Positions 1 to 10,800 of a stretch of DNA of 64,000 bases are shown here, one piece after another (the stretch's first letter is position 1; each line of letters starts with the position of its first letter). The translations under genes were made by a program, and so were the position numbers. The notes beneath the pieces are model-generated. The model saw only the letters and a program-made list of their open reading frames with translations. It did no database searches and was not told the origin of the DNA. Source of the stretch: Lepidostoma basale. Its lineage: Eukaryota; Arthropoda; Insecta; Trichoptera; Lepidostomatidae. The DNA is taken from NCBI GenBank assembly GCA_022606425.2, contig JAHDVF020000433.1, positions 429,322 to 493,321 on the forward strand, read 5' to 3'.

Positions 1-780
1 GATGATAAGACCCCTTACAAAACAGATCATAAAATACCTCTTCATGTTTGAGAGAGGGAGGAAACGATTCAAACCTTTTAAAAGACGTTTAGGGAATAAA
101 AGTGTTGCAACAGTTGTAAGGAAATGCCTCTAAAAGGTTTATGTCCCATTGGAGCAACAGTAGTCGGCCACACTATACGACTTCGATTTAATTCTCTATT
201 AAACTTTACAGCGGGAATGGCCTCTCCAGAAGTTATTTCTCACTCGCTCCACCGCGTTCTGGAGATGGAGTAACATGTATTGCGGCAGGGGCAGCGTGTG
301 ACCGCTTTCTGGGAATTACAATTATCTAAAATAGTATTATTTATCGCTTCTTCAGCAATGATGTATGGTAAATCTCCATATTTAATAATTAATACGTTAA
401 GAAACTTCCGTTTTCTAGAAGATTTTTTACATTTTATGAGAATGACATATTTTGCCTTGCAAAGACAAGCAAGCGGAAACATGCCAATCCCATAAACAAC
501 GAAACTTCCAGAAAACACAACAGTTTTTATTCTTTTGAAAATTACTATTTAACGGTTTGCATCAAAATTGTATTCGTTTGTCGCTTTAGTCACGATAGTC
601 GTTCAAATTAAAATTTTCAAATAAGATTGAAATTAGATATATCGATGAAAATATTCGTTTTCTATAGGTTTTATGGAAGCGCATTATCAAACGATAAACA
701 TTTGATTATGCGCAAGTACGGCGATAAATGTCACTTGTCACACAATGAATCTATTAAAACTTCTAGAAAACTTTTACTAA
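1..780. other. Unassigned AT-rich DNA
   Basis: No convincing coding sequence. The first 250 bases are slightly GC-richer and look single-copy. Positions 676-712 form a hairpin whose arms contain GCGCATTATCAAA and its complement. It resembles a decayed member of the UUGAUAA repeat family described elsewhere in the window. Confidence 0.4.
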
Positions 781-945
781 ATAACTAACTAACCATCACG
801 CCGTCTCCCTGAACGGGTAGACAGAAAGAATGGACTGCCACACTTTAACCGATGCGGCACTCCATCCTTTTCTTTACACCCCCGCGGGAGACGCAGTGTG
901 ATAGGTTGCGAATCTCATCGCCATCAGTTCTTTTTAATAAGATTT
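781..945 (-). mobile_element. SINE-like element carrying the RTE-like 3' tail
   Basis: On the minus strand the last ~50 bases (781-835) match the 3' tail shared by the RTE-like LINEs here, ending in a TTAG-type simple repeat. The body upstream (836-945) is not LINE sequence. It matches a second copy at 61104-61290, including the blocks GATGGAGTGCCGCATCGG and GATGAG.TTCGCAACC. A non-coding body joined to a LINE tail is what a SINE using that LINE's machinery would look like. No Pol III boxes were recognised. Confidence 0.5.
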
Positions 946-1603
946 AATATGTAGTTTTACATTACTGTTCAAAAAATATTAAATTAAATTAAAATCATCT
1001 ATTCATTTGAGCTTTGAGAAATTTTTTTGTTATACTTATAAAATAAATACTTGCTTTTCGGTTTTCTCTCGCAATTACAAATAAAATTAATATTCTGTTT
1101 TGTATACTATATATGTTATTATGTGTAGTTCATATAAACGTTAACTTGAAGGTAATTTAAGGCGCCTGTGAATTTTTTCGCTACTATAAATATATGCTAG
1201 TGGTCAACCCCACGGATACTGGACCACTTATACTGTACCTATAGCGGTCCACCGTACAGTGGCTGCTGTACTTGCAATGTGGAGTGGTTGGATAAATCTC
1301 CTTCGGGCACCTTGCACAGTCACCGCACACCATTTTAAATTTCTACGCCCTTAATATATTCAAAACAAGATTTTGTTTCAACTCATTGATTTCAATTATC
1401 TTCAATGATTGTAACACCTGATGATGCCAACATCGGTTAGCGAAATAATGTCGTAGAAAATAAATAAATAAATTGTGACATTGTAACAAAGTTACAAATT
1501 AAACCGTTGATATTGAGGAATTATCGCTGCTATTCAAAACAATGGAACATATAATGTTATGTTATACTCGTATATGAAACTAACAAATGTGTATATATCT
1601 CAA
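946..1603. other. Unassigned DNA with a hammerhead-like remnant
   Basis: No coding sequence seen. 1190-1330 is a GC-richer block with no recognised match. 1400-1480 belongs to the CUGAUGA palindrome family (see 1418-1452). 1595-1603 is the left target duplication of the next LINE. Confidence 0.35.
1418..1452 (+). ncRNA. Hammerhead-like motif, CUGAUGA family, degraded
   Basis: Core CTGATGA (1418-1424), a T, then a stem II hairpin (GCCAAC with GGTTAGC, one mismatch), then GAAAT instead of GAAAC, and GTC at 1450-1452. The weakened GAAAC box suggests a decayed copy. The partner arm seen in intact palindromes is absent. Confidence 0.4.
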
Positions 1604-2297
1604 CAACAACAACAACAACAAACCATCACGCCGTTTCCCCGCAGGGGTAGGCAGAGAGAATTAACCGACACACTACTCTATCCTGACATACCTCTATAGC
1701 TTCCTCCACATTTATACATCGATTCATACACGCACGTCGATTCTTCCGGCTTCTGACATGACCAATTTTTAATATTTGATTAATTTGGTCATGCCATATT
1801 TTCCTCGGTCTACCTTGATACCTGAATCCATTTACATCGTAAACGTATACTTTTTTAACCATTCTTTCTTCACCCATCCGCTCCATATGTCCGAACCAAC
1901 GCAGCGATCCTTTCATAATACCTTCTTTCGCTCTACATTCCTTCCTAATATCAGCATTTGGGATTCTGTCGTACATCGTTCTACCACACATACGTCTTAG
2001 GGACCTCATCTCTACCGCATTTATTCTGCTCTCATCTTTTTTCTGCCAGTTCCATGCTTCGCTTCCATACATAAGGGTTGGGACCAGAACTCCATTGTGA
2101 ACGGCTATTTTTGCTTTCATTGATAAATTCTTGTTTCCAATAACTATTTCTAAAGCTCCATTCACTTTGTTATCCGCACCAACCCTTCTTTCAACATCAC
2201 TGTCCGTTCGGCTATCCGCTGTGAACATGCTACCTAAATACACAAATTCCCTCACGTGATCCAAGTTCTCTTCATTTACACTTATTTTATATTATAA
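1604..2297 (-). mobile_element. 5'-truncated RTE-like LINE with 9-bp target duplication
   Basis: Flanked by direct repeats ATATCTCAA at 1595-1603 and 2298-2306. The 3' end on the minus strand carries a (TTG)n simple tail (about 1604-1622 as CAA on the plus strand), as in the copy at 39287-40169. Only the C-terminal end of the polymerase is present, so the copy is strongly 5'-truncated, as expected for target-primed reverse transcription. It is one of the better-preserved copies. Confidence 0.8.
1626..2264 (-). CDS. RTE-like LINE polyprotein, C-terminal part (truncated)
   Basis: An open frame of about 212 residues covers the part of an RTE-like LINE polyprotein downstream of the reverse-transcriptase catalytic block. 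Landmarks in order are REFVYLGSMF (near residue 5), MKAKIAVHNGVLVPTLMYGS (~50-70), INAVEMRSLRRMCG (~80-95), LRWFGHMERM (~120), GRPRKIWHDQI (~150) and the terminal SAYPCGETA. This is the usual 'thumb' and C-terminal tail of the family. The YADD box and endonuclease are missing, so it cannot make active enzyme. The first ATG is probably not a native start, because the homologous frame at 39312-40142 continues further upstream. About 13 residues seen in that better copy (AEEGIMNKIMKG region) are partly deleted here. Confidence 0.8.
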   Translation of the reverse strand: MDHVREFVYLGSMFTADSRTDSDVERRVGADNKVNGALEIVIGNKNLSMKAKIAVHNGVLVPTLMYGSEAWNWQKKDESRINAVEMRSLRRMCGRTMYDRIPNADIRKECRAKEGIMKGSLRWFGHMERMGEERMVKKVYVYDVNGFRYQGRPRKIWHDQINQILKIGHVRSRKNRRACMNRCINVEEAIEVCQDRVVCRLILSAYPCGETA

Positions 2298-2306
2298 ATA
2301 TCTCAA

Positions 2307-2993
2307 AATATAACCAATTGCAAAACAAGAGAACAAAAGTATTTTCTGATTTTTATAACTTTTTTCTGCTTTCGACTAGAACAAACATATCGGGGATTAT
2401 AACTAAACCAGTAACAAAAGAAAAAAAAATGTAAATCAAATGCTTTTACATATTTTATAATAACTATTATGGGAAGGAAAAAAGACTGCTCGTCATACCA
2501 AAAGCCAACGATTGATGATAAAATTCATGATTATCCATCTTAATTTAATTTTTATAGAATATCCAAAAAGAAGCACCTGCAATTGACATATTTTATAAAC
2601 CGTTTTGACCCATTTCCGTGAGCTTAGAGTAGGAACTGTTTGGCGTACTAGGGAGAGAGCAGGACAAAGGACACTTATTAGATTTCCTGCTTCATTTATT
2701 CCGCAAGTTCGTGTTTACATTTAACAATTCCATCTACAACTTCTAAATTATTCCAATCCAATCTACCTTCATCTAGAGTCTTCTTATTGAGTTATATATT
2801 TTATTTATCTCAATCTCCGAGTGATTTCAATGTTTAAACTAAATCACAAAAAGTCATCTCTTTAGTGTTTCATAAAATATATATCGTTTTTCCTGATATC
2901 ATTTTATTACTTCAATTATTATATAATAGCACATATTCATCGTAGATTCTTAATAAGGTTTTATATTTTTAATAAGGTTTTATAGTGAAGCTT
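2307..2993. other. Unassigned AT-rich DNA
   Basis: No gene or clear repeat recognised. 2600-2700 is slightly GC-richer. Open frames here are short and without recognisable motifs. Confidence 0.3.
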
Positions 2994-3330
2994 GGAGCTA
3001 GCAAAAGAAGGATGAAAGCAGGATAAACTTCGTAGAAATGAGATCACTAAGAAGAATTTGCGGGAAAACGTTGTATGATAGAATACCGAACGATAAAATA
3101 AGAAAGAAATGTAAGGCAGATGACAGCATCACGGATAAAATTAAAAAAAGGATCATTGAGATGATTTGGACATATGGAACGAATGTATGAGAGTAGAATG
3201 GTTAAAAAGTAAAAAAAAAGGTAAAAAAAGTACACAAGCAGTATGAGTGGAAAAAGAAGCCGAGGACGACTCAGGACGTGCATGGTACGATGTATGAATG
3301 TAGAGGAATCCCGAGAGGTATAACAGGATA
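2994..3330 (+). pseudogene. RTE-like LINE C-terminal remnant
   Basis: Translation on the plus strand recovers the family landmarks EMRSLRRICGKTLYDRIP, then K.RIIEMIWTYGT in place of LRWFGHMER, followed by SRMVKK and RTCMVRCMNVEESRE. Stops and frameshifts interrupt it, so it is an old copy of the same LINE family seen at 39312-40142. It has no 3' tail and no visible target duplication. Confidence 0.7.
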
Positions 3331-4189
3331 ATTATTCTGTAATTTCTGCAATTCTATAATTCTCTTTCATTAAGGATGCATTTTATTAATCTTCACGCTC
3401 AAGAAATTTAGTAGCGGTAAACACTGTGCAGGAAATTCCCTAATTTCTGGTGTTCTGTGCACCCACGCTCCGCAACTGTTTCTGTTTTCATTGTACGAAA
3501 TAATTGAAAATAACAGAAGCTGGTACTAATAAAGGCAAATAATTCCCACTGCAATGTGGCGGCTGTAATGGTTTATGCGTCGCACTGCGGCTATTATCCG
3601 CCGTGAATTGAAACCGAGGACATCTAATTCATATTGATTCTAACCTGAATTCTACAAGAAGGAGAAAGAAAAAATAAGAAGGAGCGAACGAAACTTACTG
3701 TGGTTTAACTAATTAGAATAGAGGCTCCAGTGGGTTCTTGCAGTTCGCAAAAATAATGTTTGAAGTGTTGTTAGTATAGTTCCACTCGCAATGTATCGAT
3801 TGGACAATATATTTTTCTATCATCACAAGGAGGTGAGTTAATAAATATAGCAGAAGAGAACCATAAATGTGAAAGTGTTCAAACTTCCAAAACGATAGAT
3901 TACTGTTTCTTTAACAATTATGTAAAGCTCCATATGAAATAATTAATACGAATATAACGTCTAATGGATTATTAACTGTCATATGATAATATCTTAAAAA
4001 GGCGAAACAGTTATTTCCTAACCGATAGATTACTGCTATTCATCGTCAGCCTGTCATCACTTTGTTTTACGGATTTACATTTGAATAATTTTTTATTTTT
4101 TTACACTTTTTTACACTTTTTACAAACATGTTTCAGACTGCAGAAGCTTTTTCGGAGTAATATTTTAGTCATAGTTCTAAATGTTTGTC
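3331..4189. other. Unassigned DNA with decayed short repeats
   Basis: 3545-3640 is a GC-richer, single-copy-looking block. 3930-4020 contains a decayed member of the UUGAUAA repeat (GATAATATCTT, then AAGGCGAAACAG). 4085-4165 resembles other short palindromic repeats (ACAAACATGTTTCAG). No coding sequence seen. Confidence 0.35.
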
Positions 4190-4327
4190 AAGAAGTGAGC
4201 TTTGGCTGCCACACCAAAGGACCCGGGTTCGATTCTCGGCGATGACAGTATGATTGTCACCTTGTCATAGGTCTGGTATAGAATTCACGTGACAATATAA
4301 TAGCGATACATTAGCAACCTATCATAT
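4190..4327 (+). mobile_element. tRNA-derived SINE, 5'-truncated copy
   Basis: Shares with the adjacent full copy the B-box GGGTTCGATTC (4224-4234), the GTCTGGT.TAGAATTCA block and the ACAATA.AATAGCGATA block. The tRNA A-box half is missing. It ends where the next copy begins, giving a tandem dimer. Confidence 0.7.
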
Positions 4328-4591
4328 CGACGACCTTCGTGGCCGAGTGGTAAGTGCATTGACTGCCATCCCGAAGGTTCCGGGTTCGATTCCCGACGAG
4401 GGCAGTGTGATTGTCATACTGTCTATGGTCTGGTGTAGAATTCATGTGACAATAAAATGGCGATAGATTAGCTACCTATCACATGTCACGAGAATCACTA
4501 TGATAGCTATAATAATATCCTTTACATCGATTTGGCTCATGCTGTCATGATGTTAAGAGCGATTCTACAAAATAATAATAATAATAATATG
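4328..4591 (+). mobile_element. tRNA-derived SINE, near full length
   Basis: The head is tRNA-like: A-box TGGCCGAGTGG (4340-4350) and B-box GGTTCGATTCC (4383-4393), with the spacing of an internal Pol III promoter. A tRNA-unrelated body follows (GTCTGGTGTAGAATTCATGT, then ATCACATGTCACGAGAATCA), ending in an (AAT)n tail at about 4572-4590. Minus-strand copies at 5826-6085 and 8579-8848 define the same limits. It is non-coding and depends on a LINE for movement. Which LINE cannot be told from the tail. Confidence 0.8.
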
Positions 4592-5601
4592 TCATGAGAA
4601 TCAACATAAATGGTACATACAAATTATTTACAGTAATTGAGTTCAAACGACCTGTGTATGTAAAAAAAGTGTGTTTTTAATTCACCGTATTCAAAATAAT
4701 TTTATAAAATGACTGGCAATATACAAAAACTTTAAAAGAACTGAAATTCAACAGAGGTCACTTGCAAATGGTAATTATTTTATTGCTCGACGTTCACCAT
4801 ACCTCTGGGAGTATGTAGAAGTATTTCAGAGAAGATAAACAGTGGGCTGTAATTTGACACGAGATGGGTTCACGTGACGTCGCCCGACTGGTAAAGTGGT
4901 ATACTGCTCGAGAACTTCGAGTCGATCCTTATCTCGGGCCAAGCACAAAAATAGTCCTTCCCAAGCCATTAATGCTGAAATATTTCCCGATCCTTGTTGG
5001 CATCTCCGGTTGTTAGCGCCTGGCAACTTTCCAGGCCGCTTGATAAATCCCTTTATACTTGTCTTCATCGCTTTGGTAAGCCTCTGTTCACGGCTTTTAA
5101 GAAAAATAATAAAAATAATGCCTTCCAACTATATCCTCTTTTGGCGTCCGGAGCGTGTATCGTCGCGGTACAGTGTTTATTTGAAGCATACGTACCTTTA
5201 CGTTGTACAAATATTTACATACATTCAAATTACATGTTATTCAATACACCTTACCTAATACCTTTTTACAATTGATTTAATTAGAATACGATGGAAAAAA
5301 AATATTTATTGAATTCACAAGAATAATTATTCAATAGTGTTGTCAGTAGTAAACTAATTAAACTGGAAAAGCAAGTAGAATAATAAATATGTACGACATT
5401 ATAGAATTTTACTTTCATCATTAACCTTGAAAATGAAAAAAAAAATACAATAATATAATATGTAAGCGTATTTGGTTTCGAATCTTGATTACTTTGGGAT
5501 AGTTTGAAACAAGAACTGATACTTATCTTATGTATTGGTAAGTTTTGAATTGTCAAATTAATTACATGGATTTTTTTCCTTTCAGAATTACATACATTAA
5601 A
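4592..5601. other. Unassigned DNA
   Basis: 4850-5130 is GC-richer and single-copy in this window. It holds overlapping open frames of 93-120 codons on both strands, none with recognisable motifs. The rest is AT-rich with no repeat recognised. Confidence 0.3.
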
Positions 5602-6365
5602 CAAGAATTTATCAATGAAAGCAAAAATGGCCGTTCACAGTGGAGTTCTGGTTCCGACACTTATGTATATAATTGAAGCATGGAGCTCTGAGAAGAAGGA
5701 TGATAGCTAAATATTTGTGAAAGATGATATAACTTAGACCATGTGTGCTAAAACGACATATGGCATGATTTCAAATGCGGATATCAGAAAGGATTGTAGA
5801 GCGGAAGGAAATTTTAAGAATAATTTTTTTTATTTTTTTTATGTATTGTTTTGTTGGATCGCCCTTAACATCATTAACTGCCGAATCGATGTAAAGAGTA
5901 AAGCTATATAATATTATAGTTATTCTCGTGACATGTGATAGGTAGCTTATCTATTGCCATTTTATTTTCACATAAATTCTTCACCAGGCCAAAGTCAATG
6001 TAATAATCATACTGCCATCGCCGGGAATCGAATCTGAGACCTTTGGTGTGGCAGTCAAAGCACTTACCATTCGGCCTCGAAGGACAATTATGAAAATATC
6101 CTTGAGTTGGTTTTAAAATATAACTCACATGGATGAAGAAAGTAATTGCAAACGATGTGAATGAAATATGGAATAGAGCAAGATTGAAGAAAACATGATA
6201 TGACCAAATTAATAAAATTTTGAAGGTCGCCCATGTTGGAATTCGAAGGAATCGACATGCTTGTATGACTGAATGAGTGAATAAAGAGGAAGCTAGAGAG
6301 GTGTGTCAGGATAGAGCAGTGTGGAGGTCAATTCTCTCTACCTACAGTTTCGGGAAAATGGCGTG
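5602..6365 (+). pseudogene. RTE-like LINE C-terminal remnant split by a SINE
   Basis: The 5' part (5602-5825) encodes broken LSMKAKMAVHSGVLVPTLM and ISNADIRKDCRAEG landmarks. The 3' part (6086-6365) encodes ..KVIANDVNE, DQINKILK and NRRHACMTE.V, then the tail nucleotides of the family up to the ..TTTGTTG terminus. Stops and frameshifts are frequent. The two halves are consecutive parts of the consensus, separated by a minus-strand SINE. Confidence 0.75.
5826..6085 (-). mobile_element. tRNA-derived SINE inserted in an RTE-like remnant
   Basis: Reading the minus strand from 6085: head with an A-box-like GGCCGAATGGT, B-box GATTCGATTCC, the body block CTATCACATGTCACGAGAAT, and an A/T-rich tail near 5826-5840. 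It interrupts the LINE fragment at 5602-6365. Target duplication is unclear because both flanks are A/T-rich. Confidence 0.7.
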
Positions 6366-7249
6366 AAGGTTTGTTGTAAGTGTAGAATTACATATATTTT
6401 CAAAAAGTATAGGTCGACAGAGAATGTGCGAAAATGAGAGGATTGTTTATTTTCGCTATTTTGTAATAAAAGCATATTCGGTATTATTAGCAGAGAGTTA
6501 TTTAACAATTGCACTTGTACGGCGCAGTTGAGGTGACGCCCGTAACCACCCTGAACAAAGCTCAAATCCGAGCGCGCCAAGTTCACAAGTAAACTTCACG
6601 TTTCCGCAGACCAATCCGGGCCGGGCCGGGGAGGCATTCCGTGACCGTGGGGCGATAATTTGGGAATTTATCGGTCCCGATGAATGCGACTCTCGACTAA
6701 TGTCTCCCAATTATATTCCTCCCCTGAACTTGGACTAGACGGCAAGCGGGAACTAATTCCCGCCGCACAGTTGCGGGTATTGAGCAGCCGGATTAATTTA
6801 ATTGATTCCTGATTATGTCGGGACACGGCATTGTTCCAGAAGTGGAATTTCACTCCAATCTTATTTGTGATAGAATGAGTAACGGTGAACTGATTGAATG
6901 CTGACCTGTACGAAACTGAAAACCAACGGAAATCCTTTTTCAAAAAGTACAATTTATTATAAAAAATCTTTGAAAATTTCTGTATGCAACCGTAGTACAC
7001 AGTAGTACTTTTATAACAGTCAAACACAATTATATGTTATATGAGGTTCAGATATATTTAACGTGGTATATATTTGTTAATTGACTAATAAAAATCAAAA
7101 TTTTCTTTTCTTTGCAGCTGTAATTCTTGTTATTTTATTATTAACATCTTCCAAGTTCTACGAAGGCTTGTCAAGAAGAATACAGATATGCGTGTTAATA
7201 GCAAGGTATGAATTTATAAGACATGGATATACTATAAAATGCGGGGACA
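6366..7249. other. Unassigned DNA with a GC-richer island (6520-6800)
   Basis: The island is single-copy in the window, markedly GC-richer than its surroundings and contains homeobox-like AT cores (TTAATTTAATTGATT near 6792). Open frames across it show no known domain. Conserved non-coding DNA is one possible reading, but nothing here proves conservation. Confidence 0.3.
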
Positions 7250-7530
7250 TAGTTTAAGAAACTAAAGAGTTTTATAACTTTTGAGTTGAAGGTTCTAAGA
7301 TCCAATACAGAAAAAACTCTCAGAGATCATGTCCGTGACGTTGTAATAAGAAAAACTTGTGAAATCGAGGACATTGTTCAGTGGAGTAGAGGATGATACT
7401 GGAGGGATCATATCTACCCAGGATGGATAGTGACAGCCTCCCATAACAGCAACTGACAAAATCCAATTTGGACACTGTCCACCTGGAAGACCAGCTAAGA
7501 GATGAAGGGACAGTTGAACCTCATCATTTC
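7250..7530 (+). pseudogene. LINE C-terminal remnant (second RTE-like lineage)
   Basis: Heavily decayed plus-strand sequence with the order typical of LINE ends elsewhere in the window: TLRDHV-like stretch, WRDHI..RMD, then a GRP-type block and PAKR. The same order is seen at 22350-22715, 24241-24485 and 44985-45245. Many stops. Assignment rests on these short similarities. Confidence 0.35.
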
Positions 7531-8284
7531 ACGTTACGTTATCTATGTATTTATTTTTAGAAAAAAAGACTAAACCAAAGGATTTATATCAATGGTATTA
7601 AAATTTATTATACAATCTTCAATATGAGAACAAAATACCTCATTATCTTGAATTTCATGGGTCGTGTCCAGGCTCGCACCTAGATCCAGTGGATCAGGGG
7701 CCTAGTGATCTGTCCCCTGGACTACCACCACACAGATTGTCAAAACTAATAAATGAAAAAAAAAAGAAACAGAAGCATTAACATGTTTTATGTTTAGTTC
7801 GTATGAATATGAGATCACGGAGGTTGTCTACGATGGAGTTACATATATTGTAATACATTTATTTGTGGCTAATGTGCGTGTGAGGTATCTTCTCGGAAGG
7901 CTTACCCTTTTGAATTATTGTTATTTTTACTTTTCACACCCTTCAGATTACATTTGCTCACTCTACCAAACGTGAGATGTGAAATTCCATTTACTGTATT
8001 TGTATTTTGCATTTACTCTGTATCGGAATGTTGGGACGAGACTACATATTGTTTTAAATGAGTAATCATGTTACTTTCACGCTTGATTCTTTTCATATAT
8101 GTTTCATAAATCATAAAAGCTCATTTTATTGACGTATATCAAATCTCGTGAATTTTCACTTAGTTCAAAAAATTTAAATATTTTTAAGAACTAAGCGAAG
8201 CAGAGATGAAAAACAACATCTTCTTAAATACTTTGATTGTATTTGTTCGCATCGGTTGCTTTCCCGCTTATTATCATAGCATTT
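7531..8284. other. Unassigned AT-rich DNA
   Basis: 7660-7745 is a short GC-richer block with no match. A 61-codon open frame at 7790-7975 has no recognisable motif. No repeats identified. Confidence 0.3.
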
Positions 8285-9540
8285 TGTAACTAACTAACCA
8301 TCACGCCGTCTCTTCGCTGGGGTAGCCAGAAAGAAACTGCTGCCACACATTTTTTTCCTGACATATTTCTCTAGGTTTCTCAACATTCATATCATGTCAT
8401 GCACGCGCGTCGATTTCTCTGACTCCTCACGTGGCCGACATTCAATGTTTGATTTATATGATCATGTCATGTTTTCCTCGGTCTTCCTCTTTTTCTAGTT
8501 CCATTGACATCGTAAACTTACACTTTTTTTACCATTCTTTCATCATTCATTCTTTTTATGTGTCTAAACCATCTTAATAATTACTATTATTATTATTATT
8601 TTGTTGAATCGCTATTGACATTATGACAGCATGAGCCAAATCGATGTAAAGGATATTATAGCTATCATAATGATTCTCGTGACATGTGATAGTTACATAG
8701 CTGCTAATCTATCGCATTTTATTATCACGTGAATCCTACACCAGACCAAAGACAGTGTGACAATCACATTTGCCCTCGCCGGAAATCGAACCCGGAACCT
8801 TCGAGATGGCAGTCAATGCGCTTACAAGGTATCCTTCCCAAGGTCGTCCTTAATGATCCTTTCGCACCGCATTCACTTCTTATATTTTCATTCGACACTT
8901 TATGATACCCAGAGTATCTACACATTCGTCTAAAAGATCTCATTTCGACTGCATTTATTCTGCATTCATCATTTTTTGCCAGTTCCATGCTTCGCTTCCG
9001 TACATAAGGGTCGGTACAAGAACACCATTGTGCACTGCAGTTTTGGATTTGGATAGGCTTTTATTTGTGATGACAACCTTTCTTTCAATATCTCTGTTCA
9101 TTCGCCCATCTTTTGTCTACATACTACCCAAATACGAGTATATAAACTCATCTACTTGCTCCAGATTTCACCATTCACGCTAATGTTGCAGACTGTCAAG
9201 GATTCTTTTTTTTTCGAAAATCATTACCTTGGACTTATTCACATTCATCAACAGATCATTTCGCATGCATACCTCATACAAACAAGTCGTCAGGACTTGT
9301 AGTTCATGCTCGTTGTCTGCAAGTAGGACAGCGTCATCCGCATACAATGAACAGCTTACTGACACTCCGCTCATTTTGGCATCTACATCCAACCCTTTCA
9401 GCTCTTTCATACACTTGTCCAAATATAGATTAAATAACCACGGGGACAATACGCAACCCTGTTTGACACATTTATTGATATCAAACCAGGCTGCAAGATC
9501 CCCATTTAAACTGACACTAGCAGCGCTTTTAGACAATATT
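8285..9540 (-). pseudogene. RTE-like LINE, reverse-transcriptase end, split by a SINE
   Basis: The most upstream-reaching copy of this LINE. Reading from 9536, the first open block (to 9180) has the reverse-transcriptase motif QGCVLSPWLFNLYLD (residues 27-40) and the catalytic box YADD (65-68), followed by ADNEHELQVL and VNKSKVMIF. Beyond a stop, the sequence continues through VPTLMYGSEAWN, then SRINAVEMRS and CGAK, to the 3' tail near 8292 (AACGGCGTGATGGTTAG sense). A SINE at 8579-8848 separates the thumb from the C-terminal tail. Frameshifts and stops leave no functional protein. The family supplies reverse transcriptase for target-primed retrotransposition. Confidence 0.8.
8579..8848 (-). 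mobile_element. tRNA-derived SINE with 6-bp target duplication
   Basis: Minus-strand copy of the 4328-4591 SINE: head GACGACCTT at 8848, B-box GGTTCGATTTCC, body block ATCACATGTCACGAGAATCA, and (AAT)n tail at 8579-8602. Flanked by CTTAAT at 8573-8578 and 8849-8854. Without the SINE, the two LINE halves rejoin at the position expected from the copy at 38935-39273. Confidence 0.8.
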
Positions 9541-10574
9541 TATCACAACTTAACTCTTTTTACACAATCATACGCATTTTGTTTTGTCATACAATTTGAT
9601 TAAAGACTTTCACTATTATTTACTAACATCGCATCACCAACAATTGACCATCATCTCCAATCATCCACACTTAATCATCAAAACACACCACTTCCTCCGG
9701 GAAACCCTCCTCTCACTATTTATCCTCGTATTAAAAAAATTAAAACATGCGTGGGACTCTGGACTGGTATTTCTGAGAAGGCAAGATCCTAATCAATGAC
9801 CATCATCGACCATCACCTCCAATTATCTACATTAATTTATTACTCACAAATATCCGAAATCAATAACAGGTTTAAATCATATTTTTCCTGTCATCTGCAA
9901 CAGTTATGAGCCTCCAAAATAATGACACTTATATTTAAAATATCGTAGATCCACCACGTGGATTGTCAGATCTAAAATGATAAAAATGTAACTACGTATA
10001 AGAGATTCAAATATATCGAGACAGTTGTTTATTTTTCAAAGTATAAGTAATTTTTCGTTGATAAAATTCGCCCCAAAAATAAAATAGACGTCAGTTAAAT
10101 TGACAAACTAATTTGTGGTAATTGAGTTTTGTAAGGAATGAAATGAAATTGAAGGAAGTCGGGCACATGTTCTGGCGCCATTAGAGTGTAACACCGCAAT
10201 TATGTAGCGATGGAAAGTAATTATTTGTGGCCATAAATCTCCTCCGAACAAGTGGCTGCAGGCGGGATTAATTACTCCGCGGTGATGGGCGCTGGAAGAT
10301 GGAATCATAATACGGAATGGGGAGTGCCTAAACAAGATGCGGGGAAACGACTCAATATGTATATTATTGAGTGTAGGTTGCACAATTATAGAAGAAGACA
10401 TAACTCTTATATATAACAAATATTCAATAATACGAATCTCGAGAAAAACTTTAACTCGGATATGTTCGCTTTTTTATTATGAATATTCTTTTGTGTACTT
10501 GAATAATGACGTTAAACTCCATAATGATTAATTAATACGAATAAAAACATCTGTTTTCTAGAAGCTTTGTTATA
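9541..10574. other. Unassigned DNA with a GC-richer island (10130-10345)
   Basis: 9600-9840 is C/A-rich with repeated CATCA-type words and no clear gene. The island at 10130-10345 is single-copy, GC-richer and without coding signal. 10530-10570 carries the tail sequence of the UUGAUAA repeat family (ATTAATACGAATAAAAAC, then TTTTCTAGAAG). Confidence 0.35.
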
Positions 10575-10800
10575 TAAAATTAGAATTAAACACTTTTAAA
10601 AACGTTGTATAAAACCACTTTATTTTTAGTCAGGAGTGCCAACCGGTTTCACTCTGTAACGAGGTTCGTCAGGGCTATAGACAAACTTTTTGTGTATAGT
10701 CCTGACGAAGCTCGTTACATCCTTACTACGTTACTCCTGACTCAAAATAAGGTGGTTTTATACAACGTTTTTAAAAGTGTTTAATTCTAATTTTAAATAT
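10575..10800. repeat. Palindromic repeat with hammerhead-like core
   Basis: Outer arms (TTAGAATTAAACACTTTTAA and complement, continuing to the CCACTTTATTTT block) pair over about 70 bases each. The centre holds a minus-strand hammerhead-like motif (10641-10672) and a decayed plus-strand partner (CTGACGAAG at 10699 with no GAAAC). Same plan as 53540-53700, whose arms contain the related ACCACTTTATTCTTTA block. Confidence 0.75.
10641..10672 (-). ncRNA. Hammerhead-like motif, CUGACGA family
   Basis: Minus strand: CTGACGA (10672-10666), stem II ACCTC..GAGT with one bulge, GAAAC, CG, then GTT as the predicted cleavage triplet. Bases flanking on both sides give a 3-bp stem I (GCC/GGC). Stem III would be only A-U and C-G, within the self-complementary ACCGGT. 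Confidence 0.6.

Noticed and set aside
1602..1622. (CAA)n array as a CRISPR or independent microsatellite
   Set aside because: It is the simple 3' tail of the RTE-like LINE; the same tail is at 39287-39306. No CRISPR-like spacer structure exists anywhere in the window.
4328..4410. Possible tRNA gene (A and B boxes present)
   Set aside because: The cloverleaf cannot be completed and the sequence continues into a SINE body shared with three other loci.
4896..5258. 120-codon plus-strand frame
   Set aside because: No recognised domain, overlapping frames on both strands, and an A/T-rich second half; probably chance.
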